From contig PTEX01000150.1 in the NCBI GenBank assembly GCA_003342815.1, positions 927,715 through 991,714 of the forward strand: a stretch of 64,000 nucleotides of DNA. The letters run 5' to 3'. The number at the start of each line of letters is the position of its first letter. Position 1 is the stretch's first letter. The position numbers were made by a program, and so were the translations under genes. The notes beneath the pieces were generated by a model that was given only the letters and a program-made list of their open reading frames with translations, was not told the DNA's origin and did no database searches. Below, piece by piece: positions 1 through 11,371 of this stretch. Source of the stretch: Eudromia elegans. Its lineage: Eukaryota > Chordata > Aves > Tinamiformes > Tinamidae.

Positions 1-174
1 ATGGCTTAACTCGATGAAATATATGAATAACTTTTTTTTTTTCTTTTTTTTGTTCCCAATGGACTGTTACTGGCCAGGTTGTTATTTAATTTAAAAAAAA
101 AAAGCTTGCAGTTTTGATGTTTTTTGGTCCCATCTGATGCCTAGTTTTTAATGCATCGTTTTTATTGCACATAG

Positions 175-257
175 AGTTACAGTGACAGCAATGTGCAACA
201 TGGATTTCAGCCGCTTTCCCCTGGACACACAAACCTGTTCCCTGGAGATTGAGAGCT
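175..257 (+). CDS. GABRR1: GABRR1 exon: Cys-loop (83 nt)
   Basis: The acceptor ends in ACATAG and the donor is GTAAGT. It encodes [11 protein letters not shown] through CSLEIES, which holds both Cys-loop cysteines. The exon starts with the last base of a codon begun upstream. Its 83-nt size is the standard Cys-loop exon of GABA-A receptor genes. Confidence 0.93.
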
Positions 258-3200
258 GTAAGTACAAGGGAGATGTGTGAAAGCCAAGGGACTCACACTG
301 TGCCCACCTACACCCTGCTTTAATTATAAAATAAGCAGCAGGTAAAAAAGCTGGGGGTCTAACCCAAGTGAGCAAACTTCAAAGCCGAGTGCAAATCCCT
401 GCCCTTACGTGTTTATGCTGTAATTCTTTTAGACAGTGTTTGAAGCAAGAAACTATACTTTGACCACCAGTTGCAAATGCTGTCCCATTAGTGCTCCCCT
501 CAAACAGTCACCTGGCCTGCCCCACGCTGCTGCCCATCCTGGGTGCTTTGCAGCAGTACTCAGGAGCATCTGTTTGCCCCAGGTACCTGACCCCACTAAC
601 AGCTGTTAAACCTGTAAAACCAAAGGGCTTAATGCCTTCACATTGGGAATGTCCTCTGCTGGTCCAGGGTGTGTAGCCCGTGAGGCAGCAGCATCACGAT
701 CATCTTGCCCCTTGTGTTTCTTACACTTATGTGAGATAAACCACCTGTGAGATACACCCTTGTGTAGTTTTGTGGTCCAAAGTATGATTTACATATACAT
801 TTCCTAGATTTCTTACAGATATATTTTGAACTTTTAGCTTTTTAGGGTTTTCAATACGTAATTATAGCCTTAATTCCACTTTAGTAAAGTCATGTGCAGT
901 TAATAACGTATTAAACATGTATGGAAGCATTAATATTACCATATTTTCATATGTATCACCTGCAACATTCACGTGTGGATCACAGACACACGTGTCTGAG
1001 TTTGTTCTCCCAGATGTCTCACACCATGAAGAGCCTGTTCCTCCTGTTACCCTGGGCAGCCTCTTTCTCCAAAGTCTCCCTTCCTTTGCTTCTGGTTTGA
1101 GTCCTTTCTTCATATTCTGGTGCTGCGGGCTACCTGATGCACAATCATACAGGTGAACATACACTGAGAGGGGAAGAAAGGAGGTACCAATCAGATCAGT
1201 CACCAAGCCTGAGGGCCTTGAGCCACAGCTGGCCCTTCCCTTTCCCAGCCATACCCAGCACCTCTGGGGCTGTCACGGGCCGGTGGCCTCCAGCCTTTCC
1301 CCAGGGCCCTGCACGTAGGTTGGAATCCGCAGTGCCGTGCCCCGGGCTGTGGGCGAAGTGACAGCAGGGCGTTGCAGCAGGGTTTGCTGTGCTTCCCTAG
1401 ATGCCTACACTGAGGATGACCTCATGCTCTACTGGAAGAATGGCAACGATTCCCTAAAGACAGACGAGAGGATCTCTCTGTCCCAGTTCCTGATCCAGGA
1501 GTTCCACACCACCGCCAAGCTCGCCTTCTACAGCAGCACGGGTGGGTAGAGGGGCTCCTGGCAGAGTGAGGGCACTGGGAAGGCAGGTGGGCCCTTGTCC
1601 CTCGGGAAGGTCTGTCCCGGCTGTGCCCATCAGCCCAGCCTCGGCGCTGGCCGAGGTGTTCAGAAGGATGTTGGGAAACAGCTACAAGCCAAACATGGCC
1701 CTGTTTCACTGATGCCCCTTGCCTGAGGGGAGCTTGCCTTTGGTGTGACCTCTCTGCCTTCTTCTCTCTGCTACACAGGGTGGTACAACCGCCTCTACAT
1801 AAACTTCACCTTGCGCCGACACATCTTCTTCTTCCTGCTCCAAACCTACTTCCCCGCCACCCTCATGGTAATGCTGTCCTGGGTGTCCTTCTGGATCGAC
1901 CGCCGAGCGGTACCTGCCCGAGTCCCTTTAGGTAAAAATGATCCTGCAGCAGCAGACTTAACAGATGGTCCCATGCAAGGCCCTGCCTACCAAGACAAAC
2001 CAGGGAGCAAATGCCAAGCTCTGCTTTTATCGCTTTTAACAGACACATAGCACGCACAGAACTGGAGTCTCCTTCAGAAACTTCAGTGAGCAAGAATGTG
2101 AGAATCAATATTAGCAACATTAGCAAACCTTCAGTTTATTGGATTTTTATAGAGGAGGCCAGGTGGGGGTAACACTGTATGCAGAACTGCATAGTTCAAG
2201 ATGTTAAATAAGGCCATACTGCAGCATGAGATTTACCTTCCATTTCTGTATCAGCCCTCAGACATGTGAGGCCACGTGTTAGGGACATTGCCATAGGAGC
2301 AGAGCTGTGCTGTGGGTGTCAATCTCCTCTTAAAGTGGATGTTTTGTCCTTAATGAAGCAGCACTTGTGTTTGTACAGCCTTCGAGCCCAAGCTTCCTTC
2401 CAGTTGCTGTAGGGAACACATTTCAGGACTTAATTTCTTGTTAGAATTATGTTCGTCAGGACTGAACATACATACATGGATGAGCATTTCCCTATGGGGG
2501 ATGGCAATGGGGCATATCCATGTTCAGAAGCAGTATCCAGTGCCTTGAGAAATCACCGACCAGCAGCAGAAATGCCCAGGCCTAGGCTTGCCGAGAGATG
2601 TAGGCACTGCCTTTAGGAGCACTTGGACACTTAGATGTTGTTGTGGATTCAGGCCTTTATGCACATATGCCTCATTTCAACTTTTGAATTGCTTATTAAT
2701 GTGAAATAATTAGTCTATGTAGTAAGAGGACCACACATAGCCTCCCTCAGAGACAGTCTGACACTGTAAAGACCCTTGTCCTTGTTGGTGCATTTGTAAC
2801 ACTCACCTATGGGACAAAACAGGACAGGATTTCCCCTTGTTAGAACCCATAAGTTCCTTTTCTAACAAGAGAGGAACTTAGGGGTTGAGTGTTGTCATCA
2901 GGGTGAGGGAGGGGGTCCTGCCCCTCTGTTCAGCTCTGGTGAGGCCACGACTGGAGTATTGGGTGCAGTTCTGGGCTCCTCAGTACAAGAGGCATGTGGA
3001 GCTCCTAGAGACGGGCCAGTGTAGCGCAATGAAGATCACTGAGGGACTGGAGCATCTATCTTAGGAGGAGAGGTTAAATGAGCTGGGTCTGTTTAGCCTG
3101 GAGAAGAGAAGACTGAGAGGGGATCTAATCATTATGTCTAAGTACCTGAAGTATGGGAGGAGAGGACCAAACTCTTCTCAGTGGTGGCCAGTGATGGGAC

Positions 3201-4872
3201 AAGGGGTAAGGGATACAAATCAAAATACAGGAACTTTCATCTCCATGTGAGGGAGAACTTTATTGTGAGGGTGACAGAGCCCTGGAACAGGCTGCCCAGA
3301 GAGGCTGTGGAGTCTCCTTCTCTGGAGATCTTCCAAACCCGTCTGGATGCCACCCTGTGTCCCATGTGTCTAGGTGTCCCTGCTGGAGCAGGAGGTTGGA
3401 CTAGATGATCTCTAGAGGTCCCTTCCAACCTCAACCGTTCCATGATTCTGTGATTGTGTCCTTAAGGAGAGCTGGGCTGTAGCCAGAGGGCCACTTGCAC
3501 ACTGTGTACGTGGGATCCTCTGCTTGCAGTAGCCTGCGGGAGCCGAGTGGAGATGCATGGGCAAAGGCAGCTCCTCTGCGAGGTCTGGCGTTTGCATTCA
3601 GCCTTCCCCAAGGCAGAGGTGCGGGCGAGTGTGGCTGAACCTTCCTTATGGGCTCTCTCCTGTGGTGTGTTCCCAGGGATAACCACCGTGCTGACCATGT
3701 CTACGATCATCACGGGAGTGAACGCCTCCATGCCCCGGGTCTCCTACATCAAAGCTGTGGACATTTACCTATGGGTCAGCTTCGTGTTTGTCTTCCTCTC
3801 CGTGCTGGAGTACGCGGCGGTGAACTACCTGACTACAGTGCAGGAGCGGAAGGAGAGGAAACTCCGGGACAAGGTGGGGTTTTCAGTCTCCGGTGCTGGT
3901 CTTTCCCACTGGGAAAAAGTGCATCTTGTGTCTGGGAAGTACCTAAAGTTTGCAGCCACAGGATTTTGCTCTCTGGTGCTTTGGGAAAATGCGGGGCCTG
4001 CCAAAAGGCACCCTCAGTAACTCTTGCTGCTTATGGAGATGGGCTACCTGATACAGCAGCTCTCTGATGTTTCTTCACTATGTGAGAGCAGCCATGTCCC
4101 TACACAAACAGCCCTCCTCTGCCTGTGTAGATGGAATAAGTTTTAGTATTTTATCTTTAAATATTTTGTTATTTTGAGTATACAAGTGCAAACCGGTGTA
4201 TTGCACCAGATGGATAGCGCATACTGTCAGATAACAAGGCAGATTTCTCTCAGTTTTCCCCAGGCAGTGGTCCAGAGTTCCCCCTTTTTGTCTTTTAGGT
4301 AAATTACATACATAAAATTATAACTGCCCCAAATCTCTGCCTCAGCTCTATGACTTGGTCAAGCCAAATGCATCCCACCCTGCAGCTTCCCTGTGCCCTC
4401 TTTGTGGTTTCCTCAGCTTCAAGGTCCTGGCCCAGCCTTTATTTACATCCTGAAACCTGTGCTTTATCCAAATGAGCATTTTTTCACTCTAACCAGGGCC
4501 GTGCTAGAGCACGGCTGCTCTTTGCGCAGCTCTGGGTGTACATATTTGTGTGTGTATGGATGTAACTCCTGGCTGTGTCCACAGCTCCCGTGCGCGTGCA
4601 GCCTCCCGCAGCCGCGGCCCATGATGATGGACGGCAGCTACAACGATGGAGACGTGAGCGAGCTGGGCCACTACGTGTCCGAGAACGGCGACAAGCAGGA
4701 CAGGATGATGGTGCAGCTGGCGCTGGGCTCGGAGAGGGGCTCCAGCAGGAGGAAAAACCAGAGATACGTCAGCATGCGCATCGACACTCACGCCATTGAC
4801 AAATACTCCCGGATAATATTCCCTGGGGCTTACATCCTATTTAACTTGATATACTGGTCCATTTTTTCATAA
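175..4872 (+). CDS. GABRR1: GABA-A receptor subunit rho-1, last five coding exons (5' part outside window)
   Basis: This is a Cys-loop pentameric GABA-gated chloride channel subunit of the plasma membrane, known in the family for retinal slow GABA currents. The exons are 175-257, 1401-1541, 1779-1931, 3677-3873 and 4585-4872. All have GT-AG borders and matching phases, and together they encode about 286 C-terminal residues of a family protein of about 480. Visible parts in order are the Cys-loop ([15 protein letters not shown], 13 residues between cysteines), the C-terminal ligand-binding domain, TM1 ([17 protein letters not shown]), TM2 ([17 protein letters not shown]), TM3 ([18 protein letters not shown]), a basic M3-M4 loop and TM4 ending in YWSIFS. 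The TM2 2' residue is proline, the rho-1 state; rho-2 has serine from family knowledge. This and the adjoining PM20D2 favour GABRR1 over GABRR2. No break is seen in the exons present. The first exons and signal peptide lie before position 1. Confidence 0.95.
1401..1541 (+). CDS. GABRR1: GABRR1 exon: extracellular domain, C-terminal part
   Basis: The acceptor is CTTCCCTAG and the donor GTGGGT. It encodes [19 protein letters not shown] through FYSSTG, covering the loop region before TM1. It enters at phase 1 and leaves after the first base of a glycine codon. Confidence 0.93.
1779..1931 (+). CDS. GABRR1: GABRR1 exon: TM1 and start of TM2
   Basis: The acceptor is CTACACAG and the donor GTAAAA; the exon is 153 nt. 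It encodes [16 protein letters not shown]1 and [17 protein letters not shown]. The Arg-Val-Pro at 0', 1' and 2' of TM2 is seen here. Confidence 0.94.
1932..3676 (+). other. GABRR1 intron with CR1 insertion
   Basis: This is the intron between the TM1 and TM2-TM3 exons. Apart from the CR1 fragment at 2902-3459 I see no conserved element in it. The acceptor is GTGTGTTCCCAG. The CR1 ends about 220 bp upstream of that splice site. Confidence 0.85.
2902..3459 (+). mobile_element. CR1 LINE, 5'-truncated 3' end
   Basis: The element shows the conserved CR1 3' region on the plus strand: the GTGAGGCC / TGGGTGCAGTTCTGGGCTCC block, TTTAGCCTGGAGAAGAGAAG, then the untranslated block with GAACAGGCTGCCCAGAGAGG and GGTTGGACTAGATGATCTC. 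It ends in a tail of ATTCTGTGATT type. It is strongly 5'-truncated, as most avian CR1 copies are. Its reverse transcriptase remnant is not open. The left edge is approximate. Confidence 0.9.
3677..3873 (+). CDS. GABRR1: GABRR1 exon: TM2 and TM3
   Basis: The acceptor is TTCCCAG and the donor GTGGGG. It encodes [20 protein letters not shown] through TM3 and the start of the cytoplasmic loop ([11 protein letters not shown]). It ends on a complete codon, and the next exon resumes in phase 0. Confidence 0.94.
3874..4584 (+). other. GABRR1 last intron
   Basis: This is intronic sequence between the TM3 and terminal exons, with acceptor GTGTCCACAG. I see no repeat or other gene in it. Confidence 0.8.
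4585..4872 (+). CDS. GABRR1: GABRR1 terminal coding exon: M3-M4 loop and TM4
   Basis: It begins [17 protein letters not shown], continues through a variable polar loop, then the well-conserved [19 protein letters not shown] and TM4, and stops after YWSIFS. The loop differs from human rho-1, while the segment from YVSM onward is nearly unchanged, as expected for the family. Confidence 0.94.
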   Translation, partial: LPCACSLPQPRPMMMDGSYNDGDVSELGHYVSENGDKQDRMMVQLALGSERGSSRRKNQRYVSMRIDTHAIDKYSRIIFPGAYILFNLIYWSIFS

Positions 4873-5258
4873 GCATGTGTAACTTCTGTATTCACGGAGC
4901 GCTGTGTCATAATACATGAGGCTAACAGAAGGAAATGGGAAATGTTTTAATCTGAAGAAAAATTGGTTTTGGACTTTCTATTTTTTTTTTACTATGTATG
5001 TCTCATCTGTGGCATAAATATCTCTGTGCACGTTTCACACTTGAGCTAAATATAGGATACACAGTCTAACATTTTCTACTAAAGCTGTGCTATGTTCCTT
5101 CTTGTGCCTCGCAGGCCGCTGCAGTCTGTTTTACGGAGTGACAGTAATTGCCAGTTGCTTGTCCAGCGGGCGCCCTGCGGTTTGTGTCCCCGCCATCCCT
5201 ACTGCCCAGGTCCTTGGGTGCTCGTGTGCGTTTGGGGCCTCGGCAGACCTTGAGTACC

Positions 5259-5290
5259 ACAGACACAGACACAGACACTGTCTGTGTCTG
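5259..5290. repeat. CAGACA repeat forming an inverted repeat
   Basis: Tandem CAGACA units are followed directly by TCTGTGTCTG, the reverse complement of CAGACACAGA, with a five-base loop CACTG. Another ACACAGACACTGTG copy follows. The RNA could fold into a GC-containing stem of about 10 bp in the GABRR1 3' UTR. Confidence 0.8.
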
Positions 5291-5720
5291 ACACAGACAC
5301 TGTGCGGACATGCAGCTCCTTGCAGGACGAAACGCTCGCCCGGAGCACGGCCTGCCCTGCAGCCTTGGCACCATTGGGATGGCTGGACCTGCTTCCACTG
5401 TGCAGCACGGGCTGTGCCGGCAGCCCGCGGCAAACGTTTGGGGCTTGAGCTCTGTCCTGAGCTCATCCCCGAGCAAAGTAACCCTTCCAGATGCTGTGAG
5501 TGTCCTTGTCAAATTCCTCGCAGCCCACGCTCGCTGCGGAGCCCATCAGGCTGCACAAGGGTCGGGTTTCCCTCAGGGATAACCAAGTCACAGGAATTCT
5601 CCTCAGATTTCCTTGCGTGGGCCAGCGGGGGTTTTGCTGTGGAGCTTTTCTGGGCGAGGGAAGAGGGTTTCCTACAGGACACTGCCCTGAAAGCAAACAG
5701 CAGCACAACCCTCGTACCCC

Positions 5721-5757
5721 TCACACACACACCCCCACACCCACACCCACACACCCC
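5721..5757 (+). repeat. CA / CCCACA microsatellite
   Basis: A short run of CA units grading into CCCACA units on the plus strand, within the inferred GABRR1 3' UTR. Confidence 0.9.
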
Positions 5758-6562
5758 GCTACTGCAGAGCAAGCCACTGTTCCTGAGACTGTCCAGGCGC
5801 TGCTGCTTAGGAGCAGGGAGCTGCACTTGGTTGTAAATTCCCGTTCCTGCTAAAGCCAGTGATAACTGCACTCCCTTCCAGAAGAGCCTCATCCTTTTTT
5901 AGTGGAAACAGAACAGAATGATGCTCAACTGGTGACAAAAGAATTGCAAGGACTTGATCTCTGAGCTACTAAAGGCACCGAGCTGAAAGTTTGGAAGGAA
6001 GCAAAAGGAGTTTCCCTTTGCAGGCCTGGGACCTCCAAGCAGCTCCGCTCCGACGCTGCACCCTGGCCAAGCACCCGCGGCCCTGGGCCGTGCTCCCAGG
6101 GTGGGAGCTGCGAGGCACGGCAGGAGCCGAGGGCGCTCAGCAGCACCCACCTCCCAGCCCTGCACCCCATTTCCTGCAGAGCAGCAGCCAGCGCCACTGC
6201 TCCGTGTGGAGACGGCAAAACCTGCGACGGAGAAGCAGCGAAGACGCATTTCAGGAAACTAGGGATGTGCTGGAGAGAGTTGGAGTCGGGTTGATCTGTG
6301 CGTCTGCCGTCACACGCTCCCTGTGTATCTCCGTCTGGCCAACCGAGGGGGGTGGGTGAAGCTCCTCCCGTGCACAGGAACACGGTTGTTCCCTGCAGAG
6401 CGGGCGCTGTTGAAGTGGCATCTCCAAAAGGGAAACGGCCCCTCTCAACCGGCACCTGCTCTGGAGCAGCTGCTCTGCGGCTCTGTGCGCTGTGCTGGAC
6501 ACAAAGCACACACATTCAGACTGCTCCAACGCTGCTGATCCTTGCTTTCCTTTTCACATGTA

Positions 6563-6568
6563 AATAAA
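6563..6568 (+). terminator. GABRR1: Candidate GABRR1 polyadenylation signal
   Basis: A canonical AATAAA is followed within 40 bases by a GT-rich stretch (CTCAGTGTTTCTT). It is the first strong signal on the plus strand after the GABRR1 stop. Confidence 0.55.
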
Positions 6569-6590
6569 GCTGATGGAAAAACACTCAGTG

Positions 6591-9500
6591 TTTCTTAAGA
6601 CTGCTGAAATCATGGCCCACAAAAACCTAACTGCCCCGCATGCTGCACTTGGAGCCTGCAGCCCAAGGGTCAGGCGAGGAGATCACAGAAGTCAAGATCA
6701 CTAAAAATCCATCCAGTCATAAGACAATTTTACGACTAGTTTCTGTTTTGCACACATAGACACAACCTCACCTTTGTCTCAGCAAGTTTCCTTCACATTG
6801 TATCACTCTCTGCTTTTCCCAAGAGACAAAACAAACATATATTTCCTTACACCATGAACATTGCAATCGGCTGAGGACGAGAGGCAGCAGTGACGGAAAG
6901 GCCACCCCAGAGGCTCGGTCGCCCGGCCTCAGCCTGAGCGGCGTTTTATTCCACAGGCAGCCCCAAGATTTTGGGGAGCCGCTCAGGCTCCCGGCATCAC
7001 ACAGACCCTCTTCCCTTTCCATGACGATGAGAACGGCATGAACATGAGTGCCAGGCTTTGAAATAAGCTGCCCCGATATTAAATATGTCATTTACGTTAC
7101 TTGATATGATACTAAGTTCTGTGGTTTGCTGCACCCATACTTCACACTTCCTAATATGCTCATGAAGTTTATAATAGAGATGGTCTTTGGCCTCTGGCCA
7201 GTGTTTTAAGGGAGATTTGAAGGAACAGATGCCCGCTGGGATTCCAGGTTCCATTTGGAAAGCTTCTCTTCTGATAGGTCTTCCTCAATGGACTCCCCGT
7301 GTCCTGTGTTTGGATTTACAGTGTAAATTTTTGTGTTTTACTTTGGAAACTCTAGTGCCTTTTCAATCTTATGTATAGGTGTGTATATAAATATGCATTC
7401 TGTAACCAGAGCACATGTCACACACAGCCAGTGTTTGCTCTTGAGGACTGTCATGGTGAAACGTGCTTGCACACACGGCACGGGGGACTGCAATCTCCCA
7501 GCGCAAGGTTCTGCATCCAGGCATTAACATTCCACTTCATTCCTGCAATAAATCTGAGCAATTTGTTTGCTTTGACTCCTTTCTAGAAACACTCAAAACC
7601 CCAACAATCCTGCACGGTTGTGCGGCCCTGCGTGTCCGCTGCCTTGGAGGAAGCAGGCCCCAGGAGGGTCTCTGAGCACCAGAGCCTTCTACGCAGGACC
7701 CACTCGGGTCCAGGACTGGGGTCCTGCGAGATTTGGCGTCTCTGGGCGTGTTCTTATTGCCCCTCCTCTTCCGTATTGCCCCGGGCACCGAGGTGCTCCT
7801 TGAGCCGCCATCCTCAGCCATGCAGAGGCTCTCGCGCCGCACATCTGATGTGATGGGGAGTTCTGCGACATGCGGGACCCCGGTAAGGAGCCTGCGGGCA
7901 GGTTTTAAACAAATCACAGGGACTATTGCACCGAGCCCAGTCCCTCCTGGACTGTTTGTATGTCCCAATCCTCCTTTTTCTGGTTTATGATAGTATTTTG
8001 ACATAACTCTGGATATACTCAAGACCAAACTCTGTCCACTTGGGATAGAATATTTAAAGAGTAAAATCCAATCAGAAGCAGAATAAAAGTCAGAAATAAA
8101 AACGGATTTTTTTTTCCCCTAACAATCATGAGATATCAGTTTCTCTACATATTTCATACCTCAGCAAGCGATTCTCCCCAAACAAAACAGACCCAAATTC
8201 CTCGCAAGCCCCGAGGAAAATGTAGAAATCCCTGGGAACTTCCTTCTCCTGCACTTGCTCCTACAGCAACCTGGTGTTTGATGGAGGACTGGGAACAAGC
8301 AGTAAAGAAGGAGACACTGTAAGACTTTATTATATCAAGTATATTTTATTTATCATATCAAGTACTTACCAAGCCCTCCTCGTGTCCTCCTAACTGTGTC
8401 CATGTGAAGCAGAAAACCTCGAAGGGCCTTGAGGGGCTGAGTAACAACCTTGCTGGAACACGTGTTATTCCAGCCCTCTGGAAACATGCTGAAAGGAGTA
8501 GGCATCTTCTGCGACAGCAGTCCAGCTGCAGAAGTAGCTCATTTCTACTAAACCATCTACCCTGAAAGCTGGGCAATCCAATGCTTTCAACCCAGTATTT
8601 CATGCGAAAATCTCAACATTGGCAGTCCTGGATAAGTGATGTGAAAAGCCCGGTTGCTCCTATTTCTTCCTGAGAAGATGTCTGCTTCTCACAAACCACA
8701 GGCTTTAACCCAAACTCTAAATTGAGCAAGTGATGCAAAGCATTTCAGCAGCACCTGCCTTATCATTCTGTCAATGGATACAAGTTTTTCTGCCCATTAC
8801 CATTTATTTGGTGTACAAGTCTCAACTCTTCTGGATAAAAAACAATTCGTAAAAGTCCTTTCACACTTCTTAATCTATAACCACTATAAAGCTAGTAAAT
8901 TCATCACTATGACCACTTCCCTAGTATTTGTTTCTCAAGAGGTCTTTCATTTATAGATATGGTCAATTTAGTAAAAATGAGTATTTCCTGACATTAAAAC
9001 TTATCTTGTGAATCTGAGGCAAGCATTCATGTCTCAGGACTAGTGTGTAGAGCTTTGTGGAAACTGCAGTTTAAAGAATTGTTGTCAGTGTTTCAATGTA
9101 GAGAAGGAACCTGTAGTCTGCAAATTATCTCTGTAAAAGTAAGCTCTGAAGCTCTCTACAAGTATCATTTTATAAAGGCAAGGTAAATATGACACTGTCA
9201 TTAATGATATGCCAATACAATTCTTCCCTTATACTTATCTCTTATTTCTGAGGCATACATCCCTCAGTAAAATAATTTTAAAGGGAATTTCATCTCTCAC
9301 CTTGTGTCCTAGGCTAAAAAGGTAAAAAGCTACAGCTTTAGCTCTAGCTACGATTCTATGAATTCTAGTGTGTTTTAAGAGTTACAACAGCCCTAAGATG
9401 ATAAATGCTTTACTTGAAAAGCATCTCATTCCTACAAAACACCAGCCTGGCCTAGCAGAGAGCCAGCCAGTTCTGAGTGGAACTGTTCTTGGGTGTAGAT

Positions 9501-10092
9501 ATTCAGATAAACATGTTTAATATTAGTCTGAAATTAACTTACCAGTTATATCAAATTAATAAAGTGATAATGTTGCTCTTGTAGGGAAATAAAAAGTGTG
9601 CAGTATTTGAGTAATACTTTTCTTTTTTGCATTTCCCATGTATAGGGTACAGGCATTTTTCCATTTTTTCCCACCTACCTTCAACACACAATTTAGACCA
9701 TAGAAAAGCCACAGTGTAAGAGTCTGAGGTTACCTTGTAATACCAACACTTCAAGAAGTTAGACCCACTACTGTGGAGGCCCTGTCATAACACAAAATAA
9801 CACGGATGTCTGCTGAGCAAGGCAACCAAGTGGTTCCAACACCAAGGAACATGCTGCAGGGAAACACAGAAAGGGATCTAAATTAATCCCCAAATTTGCC
9901 ATTTGCAGTCCATTAAAACCAACGCTTTAACAGAACATAACCACTCCTTTCCGAAGTTTATCATATTGCAACGTATCTGTAGGCTAGAGAGAGAGAGCAA
10001 GTCTTCAGCAAAGTACTTATTCCTTTTTAATTCTCAAACAAATCTCCTGAAATTAATCAAAGGACAAGAAAATTGAGTAAAAGCTAAATTGC
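6591..10092. other. Intergenic, between converging GABRR1 and PM20D2
   Basis: The short open frames here match nothing I recognise. The sequence is AT-rich from about 8 kb onward. Alternative 3' ends of either flanking gene may fall here, for example AATAAA near 7547 on the plus strand. I see no repeat family. Confidence 0.6.
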
Positions 10093-11165
10093 TTTATTGA
10101 TATCAACTCATCTTTAGCAGTACTTCAAACATTTTCATTTCAATTCCAGCAATGGTCACAGCAAAATTAAGATGCGCTTTTATGGCAGAGATGTTTAATT
10201 AAACGATCAGATCATTTAATTATACAGCCAACAGTTGGGCTGAAGAGAATCGAGAAGACTGTAATGCCCTCTAAGAAACAAGTTCTAAAGCCTTCTAAGG
10301 AAGAAGTTGAACAGTTCATACAGGAGGAAACAGTAAAAAATTCTGAACAACGAACTATGGCCAAGATCTGGCAAGGTAGGGCTTAAATAAACCACCCAGA
10401 AAGTGTTTTAGATGAAGTTTAACAAGGATCAGTAGAAATGATCTAATCTAATATCTCGGTTGGATTCAGCACCCAACTTATCCACAGCTCTGTGTCCAAC
10501 CCTCATCTGACTGTGGATTCTGGTATCCACCTGAATCATGTGTTAGGAGTGAAGTCAGTGCATTTCGGGACAGTTCAACCTCGACACATTCTGCCTCCGT
10601 ACAGACAGTCCCCTCACATCCACTGCTGCTGTCCAAGCCATGCCTGCCTCCCAGCATATCCTCTTCAATGGAAGCAGTTCAGGTTTCCAGCACACGGACA
10701 CCTGCCAGAAGGAGCCTGGTTGCTAGTGCTCCCCTCTGCCTGGTTCCAGGGAAGGCAGCTAGCCCAGTGGAAATGCTTGGTAGGTCAAGGTTTGGCCTAT
10801 GGTCACTGAATGAATAATGCTTACTTAGTATAAAAATGTCCACATAAAAGCTGTATTGCCCATATAAAGAATATTTCTATAGCAGTACAGAGAACAATCA
10901 CTGATACGAGAGAACTGAACTATAAACCATTCAACTCTAACTGAAAAATGATGCATCTGAGATCTCTGAAATTATCACAATTAATACAGCAAACATTACA
11001 ACTACATGAAATTAAGCTTTTTTTTTGAATTATACTGTTAGTTTTCCTACTCTTAAAGTAGGGAAAAAATGTAATTTCTTCAACTATGTTTTTCCGGACT
11101 GTTTTGGAACTCAAATACAGCTTTTCCATCAAGTCATCCCCACCAATGTGGGGAATAGACCAAGT
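10093..11165 (-). other. PM20D2: PM20D2 3' UTR (inferred)
   Basis: This is non-coding sequence downstream of the PM20D2 stop on the minus strand. A canonical minus-strand AATAAA at 10098-10093 (TTTATT on the plus strand) would give a 3' UTR of about 1.1 kb. The extent is inferred from that signal only. Confidence 0.45.
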
Positions 11166-11371
11166 TTAACGTGATGCACATGCAGCTCCTATGCCGAGAC
11201 CAGATTCTTTGCCTAGTTCTGCTGGATTTAGTTGCTCCTCCTCTCTTAGTTTCATCCGTCTAAAGTCTTGTCTAACTTCTTCTAGCAGACCTGGCTTGAA
11301 TATTACATCCAGTGCTGTCATTGCCAAAGCTTTTGCTGTCCGCAAAGCATAGAACTGTGCATTCTGTGACC
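11166..11371 (-). CDS. PM20D2: PM20D2 coding exon 7 (terminal)
   Basis: The acceptor is TTTTCTATAG. It encodes [20 protein letters not shown] and [15 protein letters not shown], then a variable charged tail ending in ACASR before TAA. The tail beyond KLREEEQ is longer than in human. Confidence 0.92.

Larger units (their letters stand above)
4873..6590 (+). other. GABRR1: GABRR1 3' UTR (inferred)
   Basis: No further coding signal follows the stop. The first strong polyadenylation signal downstream is AATAAA at 6563-6568, giving a 3' UTR of about 1.7 kb. It contains a CAGACA-rich hairpin (5259-5290) and a CACACC repeat (5721-5757). A second possible signal lies near 7547. Without transcript data the 3' end is an inference. 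Confidence 0.5.
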
